Under the pieces are notes generated by a model. It had not been told where the DNA came from. It did no database searches and saw only the letters and a list, made by a program, of their open reading frames with translations. A DNA stretch of 64,000 nt from positions 71,287 through 135,286 of the forward strand of contig CAKUXP010000004.1 in NCBI GenBank assembly GCA_934700345.1, read 5' to 3'. Made by a program: the position numbers and the translations under genes. Shown one piece after another: positions 17,253-26,236 of the stretch (the stretch's first letter is position 1; each line of letters starts with the position of its first letter). This DNA comes from an uncultured Fibrobacter sp. GTDB taxonomy: Bacteria; Fibrobacterota; Fibrobacteria; Fibrobacterales; Fibrobacteraceae.

Positions 17253-18374
17253 TCATTCTTCCTGAAGCCGTAGGGGCATCAGCAGGAACATGCTGTCGAT
17301 ATCGGATCCGACCGGTTCGATAACACAGGCGCTGATGGGGCCGTTCATCTTGAGAACGACTTCGTCGCTCTGGCAAAGCTTGAGTACTTCAAGAAGATAG
17401 AGACCGTTAAACCCGATGCAGAAAACGCCTTCGCCTTCGTGCGAGACGGAAAGCGCTTCCGTCGAATCGCCGCCGACTCCCGGATCGTTGGCGGAAAGCT
17501 CCATCTGGTTTCCGTCTAGCTGAAGACGGATCATCCGCGTGCGGGCGTTCGCCATCGAAATGACCGTCGTAATCTTGTTAAAGAAATCCGTCCGGTTCAC
17601 CTGGACAGAACGTTCGAACTTCACTGGTATAACCGCTTCATACTTCGGATACGGTCCTTCGATAAGCTTCGAAATAATCTGCACGCCTTCGCTTGCGAAA
17701 AGAACGTAGGTGTCCGAAATCCGGACCTCGATCGCAGCTTCGCCCGAGACGCTCTTCAGCGTATACTGGATCGCTTTCGGCGGAACGATCACGCCTTTTG
17801 CGAGCGTAGAATTTTCCAGTTCAATGAAAGCCTTGCCCAGGCGATGTCCGTCCGTCGCGACCATGACAAGCTTTCCGTCCTTCGCCTCCACATAGACACC
17901 GTTCAGGCTCATCCGCGTCTGGTCCGTCGAGACGGCAAAAAGAGTCTTGCCGGCGAGAAATTCCAGTTCGCTCTTGCCTAGCTGGAACGTTCCCCCGTCC
18001 TCCACGTTCGGAAGTGGCGGAAAATCGCTCACGTCAAATCCCGTAATCGAAGCCTTTCCTCGTTCACTCCAACGCACGGTCACCAGGTAATCGACCACTT
18101 CGATCGTCAGATTCACGATTTTCGGGTCGATAAGGCTCTTCACCAGATCGAGAAGCTTCCGGGCGTTCACGACGACGGCTCCGTCGGATTCCCCCTGCAC
18201 ATCGAGCTTCACCCGGATTCCCAAGTCGAGGTCCGTTGCGCTGATTTCGAGTGCGTTTCCTTCGAGCCGGACGGCGAAGTTGTTCAGGACCTGGATCGTG
18301 GCCTTGTTCGGGACCGCGCCGATGACCATGTTCAAGGCGTTCAAAAGTTTGGCTTTTTCGATTTGAAATTTCAT
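17253..18374 (-). CDS. dnaN: DNA polymerase III sliding clamp (beta subunit)
   Basis: This 373-residue protein forms the dimeric ring that holds DNA polymerase III on DNA. The whole length matches the family: start MKFQIEKAKLLNAL, then AVRLEGNALEISATDLDLGI (41-60), and ITGFDVSDFPPLP. Near residue 160 comes SLNGVYVEAKDGKLVMVATDGHRL, the classic second-domain signature. The usual C-terminus MLPLRL is present as LLMPLRLQEE. dnaA is not in the window and recF does not follow, so the standard dnaA-dnaN-recF order is broken here. A 48-residue membrane protein gene ends 12 bases before the start and is probably co-transcribed. Confidence 0.96.
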   Translation of the reverse strand: MKFQIEKAKLLNALNMVIGAVPNKATIQVLNNFAVRLEGNALEISATDLDLGIRVKLDVQGESDGAVVVNARKLLDLVKSLIDPKIVNLTIEVVDYLVTVRWSERGKASITGFDVSDFPPLPNVEDGGTFQLGKSELEFLAGKTLFAVSTDQTRMSLNGVYVEAKDGKLVMVATDGHRLGKAFIELENSTLAKGVIVPPKAIQYTLKSVSGEAAIEVRISDTYVLFASEGVQIISKLIEGPYPKYEAVIPVKFERSVQVNRTDFFNKITTVISMANARTRMIRLQLDGNQMELSANDPGVGGDSTEALSVSHEGEGVFCIGFNGLYLLEVLKLCQSDEVVLKMNGPISACVIEPVGSDIDSMFLLMPLRLQEE

Positions 18375-18386
18375 CGGAATTCCCTG

Positions 18387-18533
18387 CTAGTTACGAGCCA
18401 TAACAAAAGCGACCCATGCGATGACCACGATGGCGGCAAGAACGATGACACCCGCCGAACTCATGACGCTCTTCTTTTTCGGCGTAAAGTTCTTGGCGTT
18501 TTGCATGGCTTTTCGGCGTTCGCTACGACTCAT
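18387..18533 (-). CDS. Small single-pass membrane protein of 48 residues upstream of dnaN
   Basis: This short gene encodes a basic N-terminus (MSRSERRKAM, then KNFTPKKK) followed by one hydrophobic helix (SSAGVIVLAAIVVIAWVAF, about 25-43) and a short tail MARN. A good ribosome-binding site, GGAGAAT, lies 6 bases before the ATG, and the stop is 12 bases before dnaN. The composition (Lys/Arg-rich then one membrane span) is that of a real inner-membrane microprotein, not of random sequence. I do not recognise the family. It is probably the first gene of the dnaN transcript. The divergent gene at 18599 starts 65 bases away, so the short space between holds both promoters. Confidence 0.7.
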   Translation of the reverse strand: MSRSERRKAMQNAKNFTPKKKSVMSSAGVIVLAAIVVIAWVAFVMARN

Positions 18534-18598
18534 AAAGATTCTCCATTGTTTTACGCACTAAAAACTATATTATTTTATGCGAGAAAAGGAAAAGACCC

Positions 18599-18871
18599 AT
18601 GACAGAAACCGTGTTAAACAGACTTAAAAGCGGCGCGCTGAATTGCGCATCGACGGTCCTCAACAGGATGAACATCGCAACGGAAGAGTCCCGGCTCAAG
18701 GCGAAGTACGAGGCCCTAGGCAGGCGGCTTCTCCCCGCCCTCGAAAACAACGCTCTCGATACGCTCAAGAACGATCCGGATGTCGTCGAACTGGTCGGTT
18801 CGATTTCCGAAATGCGCACAAGGCTGAACGCCCTGAAGAAACGCGCGAAGATGCGCCAGGGAAACCGTTGA
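18599..18871 (+). CDS. Small alpha-helical protein of unknown function, 90 residues
   Basis: A 90-residue, highly charged protein, probably helical throughout (RLKAKYEALGRRLLPALENN, ISEMRTRLNALKKRAKMRQ). It has no signal peptide or membrane segment. The ATG is preceded by GAAAAGGAAAAG. Its last codons overlap the start of the M23 peptidase gene (TTGA), which implies translational coupling and a shared role near the cell envelope, perhaps as an adaptor. I do not recognise a family. Confidence 0.75.
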   Translation: MTETVLNRLKSGALNCASTVLNRMNIATEESRLKAKYEALGRRLLPALENNALDTLKNDPDVVELVGSISEMRTRLNALKKRAKMRQGNR

Positions 18872-19692
18872 AAAAGCTGAACCTGCATCTTTTCTACGAA
18901 AAGACCGGCAAGTCGAAATCGTATCGGATTTCGCTGAAAAAGCCCATTTTCTGGATTCTCGGCGCGATAGTCGCCGCTTTCGGATTTTTCCTGTTCTCCC
19001 CGTTCGAAATCATTCACAAGTTGAGCGATGGAACAATCCTCGACCTGCGGGCGCAAAACAGGGAAATCCGGGAAAACATGAACAGGCTGAGAGCGGACAA
19101 CGACAGCGCAGAACTCTACCTGCAGCGCACCGAAGCCTTGCAGGACAGCGTCTATAAAATCGGCGGGATTCCGATCACGGCGGAAGTAAACGATTCCATC
19201 CAGAAGAAGGAGCGGACGGAAGCCCTTTTCCAGACCTATCGAACCTATTCCCACTTCCGCGACTCCCTTTTATCGAAGCCATCCCTCGCCGAGGCCATTC
19301 CCGTACTGCATCCGCTCAAGCGGCACCACATCATCACGAACCGTTTCGGAATGCTCTTCGACCATTTTACCGACCAGAACCTTCCGCACCGCGGCGTGGA
19401 CTTCTTTGCCGATGAAGGCGATTCGGTCATTGCGACAGGAGCAGGAACCGTCGTCGAAGTCCGCACGCACCGGGGCTTCGGGCTGTCCGTCAAGATCCAG
19501 CACACGGAAAAAGTCCGCACCTTTTACGCCCACCTCGAAAGGGCCCTGGTCAAGCAGGGAGAACGTGTAAAACGCGGGACACCGATTGCGACCGTGGGAC
19601 GTTCCGGACGCACGGCGGGAAGCGGGCTGCATTACGAAATCCGCATCGACGGCGAACCGGTAAACCCCGAAGACTACTTTATCGTCCCGTGA
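18868..19692 (+). CDS. Membrane-anchored M23 family metallopeptidase (LytM domain)
   Basis: The protein is expected to cut or bind peptidoglycan cross-links in the periplasm. I chose the TTG at 18868, which overlaps the preceding stop as TTGA. Longer frames upstream only read through the neighbour in another frame. The 274-residue product has a cytoplasmic basic start, one membrane helix (FWILGAIVAAFGFFLFSPF, about 28-46), a coiled-coil region (about 60-100) and a C-terminal LytM domain. The zinc ligands are visible: His174 and Asp178 in HRGVD, and His255 in LHYEI. His222 in YAHL is the catalytic partner. All four are intact, so the enzyme should be active. A second M23 gene with the same layout lies in the parAB operon at 55980. 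Confidence 0.88.
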   Translation: MKKLNLHLFYEKTGKSKSYRISLKKPIFWILGAIVAAFGFFLFSPFEIIHKLSDGTILDLRAQNREIRENMNRLRADNDSAELYLQRTEALQDSVYKIGGIPITAEVNDSIQKKERTEALFQTYRTYSHFRDSLLSKPSLAEAIPVLHPLKRHHIITNRFGMLFDHFTDQNLPHRGVDFFADEGDSVIATGAGTVVEVRTHRGFGLSVKIQHTEKVRTFYAHLERALVKQGERVKRGTPIATVGRSGRTAGSGLHYEIRIDGEPVNPEDYFIVP

Positions 19693-19698
19693 GGAACT

Positions 19699-20655
19699 AT
19701 GGACACGCGGCCCTTTGAACAAAACGTTATCGCCATGGTCTGGGATTTCGACAAGACGCTCATCAGCGGCTACATGCAGGAACCCCTCTTTCGAAAGTAT
19801 CATCTCGACGGAGCACAGTTTTGGAAAGAGGTCAATGCGCTTCCCGGCTACTACGCAAAGGCAGGCATCCACGTAAACACCGACACGTCATACCTCAACC
19901 ACATTCTGACATACGTCAAGGCGGGCAAGCTAAAAGGGCTTTCCAACCGGATTCTTCGCGAGTGCGGCAAGGAACTTGAATTTTACCCGGGCATTCCGGA
20001 TTTTTTCATGAAAATAAGGCACCTCGTGGAAAGCGACCCGAAATTTCTCGCCGCGGGAATCAGGCTCGAACATTACGTTGTGAGCACCGGCTTTGCGGAA
20101 ACGATCCGCGGAAGCGCCGTTGCGCCTTACCTCGACGGAATCTTCGGTTGCGAATTTATCGAAGAACCAGCCGGCCCGGGATTTTCCGCTTCCGAGACTC
20201 CGAAAACCGGCGAAATTTCCCAGATAGCCTGCGCGCTCGACAACACGTCCAAGACGCGCTACCTCTTTGAAATCAACAAGGGTTCTAACAAGTTTCCCGA
20301 AACAATCGACGTAAACTCCCAAATCGACCGAAAGAATCGGCGAATTCCTTTCGAGAACATGATTTACATCGCGGACGGGCCTTCCGACGTTCCCGCATTC
20401 AGCATCTTGAACCAGTCGGGCGGAACCACCTACGCCATCTATCCATCGGGAGACCGCAAGGCGATGCGGCAGGTCGATGGGCTGCGCCGCGACCATCGGA
20501 TCCAGATGTTCGGAGAAGCGGATTACAGGGAAGATTCCATGACGTGGATGTGGCTCTCGGAACAGGTCGTCCGAATCGCCGAGACTATTGCGCAACGGCA
20601 GCACCAGAATATCCGCAACAGCGCTTCGCTTCCGCCGCGGCACCTGAACGGGTAA
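19699..20655 (+). CDS. HAD-superfamily phosphatase
   Basis: This 318-residue cytoplasmic protein shows the haloacid dehalogenase motifs: motif I WDFDKTLI at 15-22 (Asp nucleophile and Asp+2), motif II VVSTG near 122-126, and motif IV YIADGPSDVPAF near 221-232. A large cap region lies between motifs I and II. The enzyme should hydrolyse a phosphate ester, but the substrate cannot be predicted. GAGGA stands 4 bases before the ATG, and the gene starts 6 bases after the M23 gene, so it is probably the last member of that operon. Confidence 0.82.
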   Translation: MDTRPFEQNVIAMVWDFDKTLISGYMQEPLFRKYHLDGAQFWKEVNALPGYYAKAGIHVNTDTSYLNHILTYVKAGKLKGLSNRILRECGKELEFYPGIPDFFMKIRHLVESDPKFLAAGIRLEHYVVSTGFAETIRGSAVAPYLDGIFGCEFIEEPAGPGFSASETPKTGEISQIACALDNTSKTRYLFEINKGSNKFPETIDVNSQIDRKNRRIPFENMIYIADGPSDVPAFSILNQSGGTTYAIYPSGDRKAMRQVDGLRRDHRIQMFGEADYREDSMTWMWLSEQVVRIAETIAQRQHQNIRNSASLPPRHLNG

Positions 20656-20745
20656 ACCTCTCCCATAATTTTCTAACATTTACCGCAAACCGTCAAGCCG
20701 CCGAACGGGCGACAGAAATAAAATTCCAACAAGGCGAAGATTCCT

Positions 20746-22479
20746 ATGGCAGAATTTCCCGAAAAGAAAGACAACCTGGTCATCGAAAACATCCAGCCTT
20801 CCGTTGATGCGAACCGTTTCGCCATCAAGCGCGAACCCGGCGACACCGTGAAAATCACCGCGGACATTTTCCGCCACAGCCACGAAAAATACGATGCAGC
20901 GATTCTCTACAAGCTCCGCTCCGAAAAGCGCTTCCGCAAGGCTCCGATGCATTTCGTCGATAACGATATGTGGGCGGGTGAATTTACCGTAAACAGCATC
21001 GGCTATTACGATTACAAGGTCATCGCGTGGACGATCGACCCCAAGGACACCCCGACCGAAAGCCCGCTCATGGAACTCCGCGTCGATCCGGTCTATGCCC
21101 GCACGGGAACCTGGTACGAGATGTGGCCGAAAAGCCAGGGCAAGGATCCGAAAAAAAGCGCGACGTTCAAGGACTGCGAAGCCCGCCTCGACTATATCGC
21201 CGACATGGGATTTGACACAATCTACCTGGTTCCGATTCATCCGATTGGCGTCACCAACCGCAAAGGCGCAAACAACGCGCTCCACGCCAAGACGGACAAG
21301 AACGGAAAGCCTCTCGAACCGGGCTGCCCATACGCTGTTGGGAACAAGTTCGGCGGACACTTCGCCGTCGATCCCGAACTCGGCACGCTGAAGGATTTCG
21401 AACATTTCGCCAAGGCTGCTCGTGCTAAGGGATTGAGGCTCGCGCTCGACATTGCGCTCAACTGCAGCCCGGACCATCCGTACGCGAAGAAGCACCCGGA
21501 ATGGTTCTACCACGAGCCGGACGGAACGATCAAGTTTGCCGAAAATCCGCCGAAGAAGTACGAGGACATCTACCCGTTCGATTACTACAACAAGAATTTC
21601 AAGGCTCTCTGGAAGGAAATCCGCGACATCATCCTCTTCTGGGCAGACAAGGGAATCGAAATTTTCCGCATCGACAACCCGCACACGAAACCTTTCCCGT
21701 TCTGGGAATGGCTCATCCGCGAAATCAAGGAAGTCCGTCCGGAACTTGTGTTCCTCGCCGAGGCGTTCACCCGTCCCAAGATGATGCACCGCCTCGCGAA
21801 GGAAGGCTTCGACATGAGCTACACCTACTTCGCCTGGCGCGAACAGAAATGGGAATTCGAGCAATACTTCAAGGAACTCACCCAGACAAACGCGAAGGAA
21901 TACATGCGCGGCATCCTCTTCCCGACGACGCCCGACATTTTCCCGAAATATCTGGCGAACCAGGGCCCGGCGCAGTTCCGGCAACGCTATTTTCTTGCGG
22001 GAACGCTTTCGAGCCTCACCGGCATGTACAACGGTTACGAGCTTTGCGAAAACATCCCGTCGCCAGTCAAGGAAGAACTTCTCGACAGCGAAAAATACCA
22101 GTACAAGGTCCATGACTGGGATTCGCCCGTAAATATCCGGGAATTCGTGCGTCGCGTAAACAATGCGAAGAACGACCACCCCGCGCTCCAGGAATACGAC
22201 AATCTGGAATTTCACGATGCGGACAATTCCAACCTGATGGTCTATTCCAAGAAAAAAGGCGACGACGTAATTCTTTGCGTCGCGAACATGGACATGCATA
22301 ACGTCCAGGAAGGAACGATTGCGCTCGACATGGGAAAGCTCGGTCTCGAAAACGACGCGTTCTTCTTTGTCAAGGATCTGATTACCGACGAATCCTACGT
22401 TTGGCGCGGTTCGCACAACTTCGTGCGTCTCGATCCGAACAAGGCGCCTGGTCATCTTCTCGTCGTCAGGAAGCTTTAA
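20746..22479 (+). CDS. glgE: GlgE-like maltosyltransferase (GH13_3) lacking the helical domain S
   Basis: The enzyme transfers maltosyl units from maltose 1-phosphate to alpha-1,4-glucan. The catalytic barrel is unmistakably of the GlgE type: IHPIGVTNRKGANNALHA, CSPDHPYAKKHPEWF, AENPPKKYEDIYPFD, FRIDNPHTKPFPFWEWLI (with the Asp nucleophile in RIDN), LAEAFTRPKMM (with the acid/base Glu) and MSYTYFAWR. The N-terminal beta-sandwich is present (about 10-105). In the usual GlgE of 660-700 residues an extra helical bundle, domain S, lies between that sandwich and the barrel. Here the sandwich runs almost straight into TGTWYEMWPKS, so domain S is missing and the protein has 577 residues. TreS, Pep2 and GlgB genes are not adjacent. 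An alpha-amylase-like hydrolase is an alternative, but the motifs fit GlgE far better. Confidence 0.85.
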   Translation: MAEFPEKKDNLVIENIQPSVDANRFAIKREPGDTVKITADIFRHSHEKYDAAILYKLRSEKRFRKAPMHFVDNDMWAGEFTVNSIGYYDYKVIAWTIDPKDTPTESPLMELRVDPVYARTGTWYEMWPKSQGKDPKKSATFKDCEARLDYIADMGFDTIYLVPIHPIGVTNRKGANNALHAKTDKNGKPLEPGCPYAVGNKFGGHFAVDPELGTLKDFEHFAKAARAKGLRLALDIALNCSPDHPYAKKHPEWFYHEPDGTIKFAENPPKKYEDIYPFDYYNKNFKALWKEIRDIILFWADKGIEIFRIDNPHTKPFPFWEWLIREIKEVRPELVFLAEAFTRPKMMHRLAKEGFDMSYTYFAWREQKWEFEQYFKELTQTNAKEYMRGILFPTTPDIFPKYLANQGPAQFRQRYFLAGTLSSLTGMYNGYELCENIPSPVKEELLDSEKYQYKVHDWDSPVNIREFVRRVNNAKNDHPALQEYDNLEFHDADNSNLMVYSKKKGDDVILCVANMDMHNVQEGTIALDMGKLGLENDAFFFVKDLITDESYVWRGSHNFVRLDPNKAPGHLLVVRKL

Positions 22480-22530
22480 AAAGTTCGCAACCGGTTTTAG
22501 GCCGTGCGCATCTAAGGTGGGAAGGCTTCC

Positions 22531-23295
22531 ATGAACGATCCGATTCTTTCCATCCGCCACTTGCGACGCGAATTCAAAATGGGCGACGAAACGGTCCACG
22601 CGCTCCGCAGCGTAAGCTTTGACGTGCATCCGGGCGAGTTCGTCACCATCATGGGGACGAGCGGCTCCGGCAAGAGCACAATGCTGAACATTTTGGGCTG
22701 TATGGACAAGCCCACATCCGGCGAATATATTCTCGACGGCGAACACATCGAAAAGATGAAGCCCGATGCGCTGGCGAACATTCGCAGTCGCAAGCTCGGA
22801 TTCGTCTTCCAGAGCTACAACCTGCTCGCCCGAACCTCGGCAATCGAAAATGTAGAACTTCCCCTTCTGTACAATTCGAAAATTTCTTCGAAAGAACGGC
22901 GGGAACGCGCGCTCAAGGCGCTTGAACGGGTCGGACTTCAAGGTCGTTTGAACCATCTGCCGAACCAGCTTTCTGGCGGGCAGCAGCAGCGCGTGGCCAT
23001 TGCGCGTGCTCTTGTGAACGATCCGGTCATCATTCTCGCCGACGAGGCGACGGGAAACCTCGACACGCGAACCAGCTACGAAATTATGGAAATTTTCCAG
23101 GAGCTGAATTCCCGCGGAAAGACGATTGTGTTCGTCACCCACGAACCGGATATCGCGACATTTTCCAGCCGCACGATACTTCTCCGCGACGGTCAAATCA
23201 GGCGCGACACGAAAAACGAAAACATCCAGAATGCGCACGAAGCGTTCCTCGCGCTTCCGCCGCCCGAGACTTTCGACGACGAGGCTTCCGCATGA
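22531..23295 (+). CDS. ABC transporter ATPase of the MacB/LolD type
   Basis: This 254-residue ATPase powers a transporter of the MacB/LolCDE family. Walker A GTSGSGKST is near 43-51, the Q-loop is FVFQSYN, the signature LSGGQQQRVAIARAL is near 149-163 and Walker B is IILADEATGNLD near 168-179. The switch His is in FVTHEPDIA. The gene overlaps the permease gene by four bases (ATGA). GGGAAGG precedes the start. Its cargo is unknown; export of a lipoprotein, peptide or drug is typical for the family. No MacA-like adaptor gene is nearby. Confidence 0.92.
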   Translation: MNDPILSIRHLRREFKMGDETVHALRSVSFDVHPGEFVTIMGTSGSGKSTMLNILGCMDKPTSGEYILDGEHIEKMKPDALANIRSRKLGFVFQSYNLLARTSAIENVELPLLYNSKISSKERRERALKALERVGLQGRLNHLPNQLSGGQQQRVAIARALVNDPVIILADEATGNLDTRTSYEIMEIFQELNSRGKTIVFVTHEPDIATFSSRTILLRDGQIRRDTKNENIQNAHEAFLALPPPETFDDEASA

Positions 23296-24506
23296 GTCCG
23301 GTTACTTTGTTTAAAATCGCGTTCCGGGCTCTTCTCCGAAACAGGATGCGGACATTTCTTTCCGTGCTCGGAATTGTCATCGGTGTCGCAGCGGTCATCA
23401 CGATGGTCGCCATGGGCGAAGGTTCCAAGCAATCCATCAAGCAGAAGATCACGGCGATGGGTACAAACGCGATAACCATCATGCCGAACGTTTCCAGAAA
23501 AGGCGGCGTCCAGCTCGACGCGAGTTCTTCCACGCAGACGCTCGAAGAGGCGGACGTTGTCGCCCTTCGCGAAAAGGCGCGTTACATCAACGGTGTTTCC
23601 CCGGTCGTCTCCGCTTCCGGGCAGGCGATTGTCGGAAACAAGAACGAAGCGGTCTCCCTCACGGGCGTAAGCGCCGACTATCTCAAAATCCGGAACTACG
23701 AAATCGATAAAGGCGTCATGTTCGACGACAAGACGGATCGCATGGCAAAAGTCTGCGTCATCGGGCAGACGGTCGTCTCGACGCTTTTTCCGGACACGGA
23801 CCCCATCGGAAAAACGCTCCGCTACAAGAACATTCCGCTCAAGGTCATCGGCACGCTCAAGGCGAAAGGCACGAGCGATTTCGGGCAGGACCAGGACGAA
23901 GTAATCCTCACGCCCTACCAGACGGTGATGAAACGCTTCAACGCGACGACGGACATCCGGACCATCTACGCCAATTCCATCGGGGAAGGCTACGCGGCAA
24001 AGGCGAGCGAGGAAATTCTCCAGATTCTCAAGGAACGCCGTTCGTGGAAAGGCGAATCGGAACCGTTCCGCGTCCGCACCCAGGAAGAAATGATCGAGAT
24101 GATCACGAGCACATCGGACCTGCTGTCGCTTGTCCTCACGGCGATTGCCGGGATAAGCCTGCTCGTCGGCGGCATCGGCATCATGAACATCATGTATGTT
24201 TCCGTCACCGAGCGCACGCGGGAAATCGGGCTGCGGATGGCCATCGGGGCGAAAGGCCACGACGTCCTGCTCCAATTTCTCTTCGAATCGGTCATGATCA
24301 GCCTGCTCGGCGGTATCCTCGGAATTCTTCTGGGCGTTCTTTCGACGACAGCCGTCAAGGCGGCTTTAAATTGGCCGATGAGCATCACCGCGGCGAGCGT
24401 CGTCGCAAGCTTTGGCGTATGCTTTGCCACGGGCGTTTTCTTCGGCTGGTATCCGGCGAGAAAAGCCTCTCGGCTCGACCCCATCGAAGCGTTGCGGTTT
24501 GAATAG
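23292..24506 (+). CDS. MacB-like ABC transporter permease (FtsX domain)
   Basis: This 404-residue inner-membrane permease has the MacB layout: one N-terminal helix (LLRNRMRTFLSVLGIVIGVAAVITMVA region), a large periplasmic domain (about 45-270, MacB_PCD) and a C-terminal FtsX domain with three helices (about 280-400). MNIMYVSVTERTREIGLRMA is the conserved cytoplasmic coupling region, and it ends in RLDPIEALRFE, which is highly typical. It is coupled to the ATPase gene by an ATGA overlap, so the two form a complete half-transporter pair. Confidence 0.92.
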   Translation: MSPVTLFKIAFRALLRNRMRTFLSVLGIVIGVAAVITMVAMGEGSKQSIKQKITAMGTNAITIMPNVSRKGGVQLDASSSTQTLEEADVVALREKARYINGVSPVVSASGQAIVGNKNEAVSLTGVSADYLKIRNYEIDKGVMFDDKTDRMAKVCVIGQTVVSTLFPDTDPIGKTLRYKNIPLKVIGTLKAKGTSDFGQDQDEVILTPYQTVMKRFNATTDIRTIYANSIGEGYAAKASEEILQILKERRSWKGESEPFRVRTQEEMIEMITSTSDLLSLVLTAIAGISLLVGGIGIMNIMYVSVTERTREIGLRMAIGAKGHDVLLQFLFESVMISLLGGILGILLGVLSTTAVKAALNWPMSITAASVVASFGVCFATGVFFGWYPARKASRLDPIEALRFE

Positions 24507-25003
24507 ACGGTTTTTGGGGGGCGACCAATCTTTTTCGCCAAAATTTTATAGATTGTCTTCATCGTCTGTGGGATGACTCATCCGGCAGATGACCAGTTTG
24601 GTTTTATGTTTTTGCCTATTCTCAAGTCCTAGAAAACGACCAACTTTTGGTACCCGGAGAATGCGCAGAATGCCCACGCAATCCAGCGTGGACCGTTTGT
24701 GCTTATCGGGTGTCGGGCTTCTTGGTCGTTGCCTTAGGACTGATAAGTCTTTCGGCTCCGCGCTTTTTTGTTGCCAAAAGAATTTATCAGGGGAATATTC
24801 AAAAACTTTCCGTTTTTGCTCCCGTTCTTGAGTCCTAAAAAACGACCATTTTTCAGACACACCAAGAACAAGGGCAGATGGGGCGCATCCTTTAGGGATG
24901 TGTCCTATTTGAACTTACTGCGTGCAGACACCTTTTCGGTGTTCAGGAACAGAAGTGAAAACATCGCGTTTCATTCAACTGTTCTTTTGAACACAGGCAA
25001 AAG
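24507..25003. repeat. Repeat-bearing intergenic region before the cytosine methyltransferase
   Basis: No convincing gene is present. A 24-base motif occurs at 24619-24642 and 24825-24848 in direct orientation (21 of 24 bases the same, core AGTCCTA.AAAACGACCA). A shorter copy lies inverted between them at 24723-24741, and a partial GCGACCA occurs at about 24522. The group looks like a REP-type or mobile-element-derived repeat cluster. The promoter for the methyltransferase must lie between about 24900 and 25000. Confidence 0.55.
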
Positions 25004-26233
25004 ATGTCTTCCCGGCACTCAAAATTTTTAAATGTCATATCCCTGTTTTCTGGATGCGGCGGATTGGATCTCGGATTTGAAGGGAATTTTTCCGTGTTGA
25101 AAAAATCCGTCAATCTGAATCTGCATCCCGACTGGATCGAATGCGATGTCGATAAATTTCGTTACCTGTTAAAAAGTACGCGATTCCAGACCGTTTTTGC
25201 AAACGATATTTTAAAATGCGCGAAGAATGCGTGGACGCATTTTTTCCGACCAAGGAGAGATATTGCGGGTGTTTATCATTTGGAGTCTATCGTTGATTTG
25301 GTAAAAAAAGCGAAAAGCGGGGAGTTTACATTTCCCAAAGATATTTCCCTTGTTACCGGTGGATTTCCATGCCAAGACTTCTCTGTCGCAGGAAAACGGC
25401 TTGGATTCGATTCAGCGAAAAATCATGACGGAACCCATGCAAATCATAAAAGGGAAGAATCTCGCGGTTCTCTTTACTTATGGATGAAACAAGTCATTGA
25501 AATCGTCAAGCCAAAAATGTTCATTGCCGAAAATGTCAAAGGGCTGGTTTCTTTAGGCAAAGCGAAACAAATCATCGAAAACGATTTTCGTCATATCGGT
25601 AAAGGCTACCTAGTTGTTGATGCCAATGTTTTAAAAGCCTGGGAATACGGCGTTCCGCAAAATCGGGAACGCGTCGTTTTTATCGGAATTTCACGAGAAC
25701 ATGCTGACGAGAAAATCATCAAGGATATTGAAACAAATGGAACTAATTCAAAATATTACCCCTATCCTAAAAAAACGCATGGTAAAAATTTAAAACCCTT
25801 CGTCACTTGTCAAGACGCTTTTTCCTTTTTAGATGAACCCGATTTTTCCAATGATCCCAGCCAGCGCAGTTATTCCAAGGCAAAGTATTACGGGAAAATG
25901 CAAGGCAGCACAGAGATAAATCTTGGCGGCATTGCGCCGACGATTCGAAGCGAGCATCATGGAAATATTGAATTTCGAAGATTGAGCAAGGAACATGGCG
26001 GGACACATGACAACGAACTTCTCGCCGGTTATAAAGAGCGACGGCTTTCCGTTCGCGAATGCGCCAGAATACAAACCTTCCCGGATGATTATGAATTCGT
26101 ATTTAAGGATGAATCAATAAAAGTCAACTCTTCGGAAGCCTATAAAATCATAGGAAACGCTGTTCCGCCGCTTTTAGGCTATGCCATCGCAAAACGCTTG
26201 GAAGAAATCTGGGCGCCTCTTTTTGGAGAATAA
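25004..26233 (+). CDS. DNA (cytosine-5-)-methyltransferase, type II R-M system
   Basis: This 409-residue enzyme methylates cytosine at C5 to protect the host from its partner nuclease. Motif I is SLFSGCGGLDLGFEG (13-27). Motif IV, TGGFPCQDFS (near 118-127), carries the catalytic Cys. Motif VI is the ENVKGL region, motif VIII is PQNRERVVFIG, and motif X is SSEAYKIIGNAVPPLLGYAIAKRL at the C-terminus. A variable region of typical size lies between VIII and IX. It is a complete enzyme. The restriction endonuclease gene follows after 3 bases in the same direction. The site specificity cannot be read. Confidence 0.93.
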   Translation: MSSRHSKFLNVISLFSGCGGLDLGFEGNFSVLKKSVNLNLHPDWIECDVDKFRYLLKSTRFQTVFANDILKCAKNAWTHFFRPRRDIAGVYHLESIVDLVKKAKSGEFTFPKDISLVTGGFPCQDFSVAGKRLGFDSAKNHDGTHANHKREESRGSLYLWMKQVIEIVKPKMFIAENVKGLVSLGKAKQIIENDFRHIGKGYLVVDANVLKAWEYGVPQNRERVVFIGISREHADEKIIKDIETNGTNSKYYPYPKKTHGKNLKPFVTCQDAFSFLDEPDFSNDPSQRSYSKAKYYGKMQGSTEINLGGIAPTIRSEHHGNIEFRRLSKEHGGTHDNELLAGYKERRLSVRECARIQTFPDDYEFVFKDESIKVNSSEAYKIIGNAVPPLLGYAIAKRLEEIWAPLFGE

Positions 26234-26236
26234 AAA

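Noticed and set aside
20680..23238. Very long minus-strand open frame of 852 codons over GlgE and the ABC ATPase
   Set aside because: It lies antisense to two genes with clear catalytic motifs. Its composition (many Val, Phe, Arg, His) is that of a shadow frame in GC-rich third positions.
23193..24275. 360-codon minus-strand frame over the MacB-like permease
   Set aside because: It is antisense to a complete permease gene, with a shadow-type composition.
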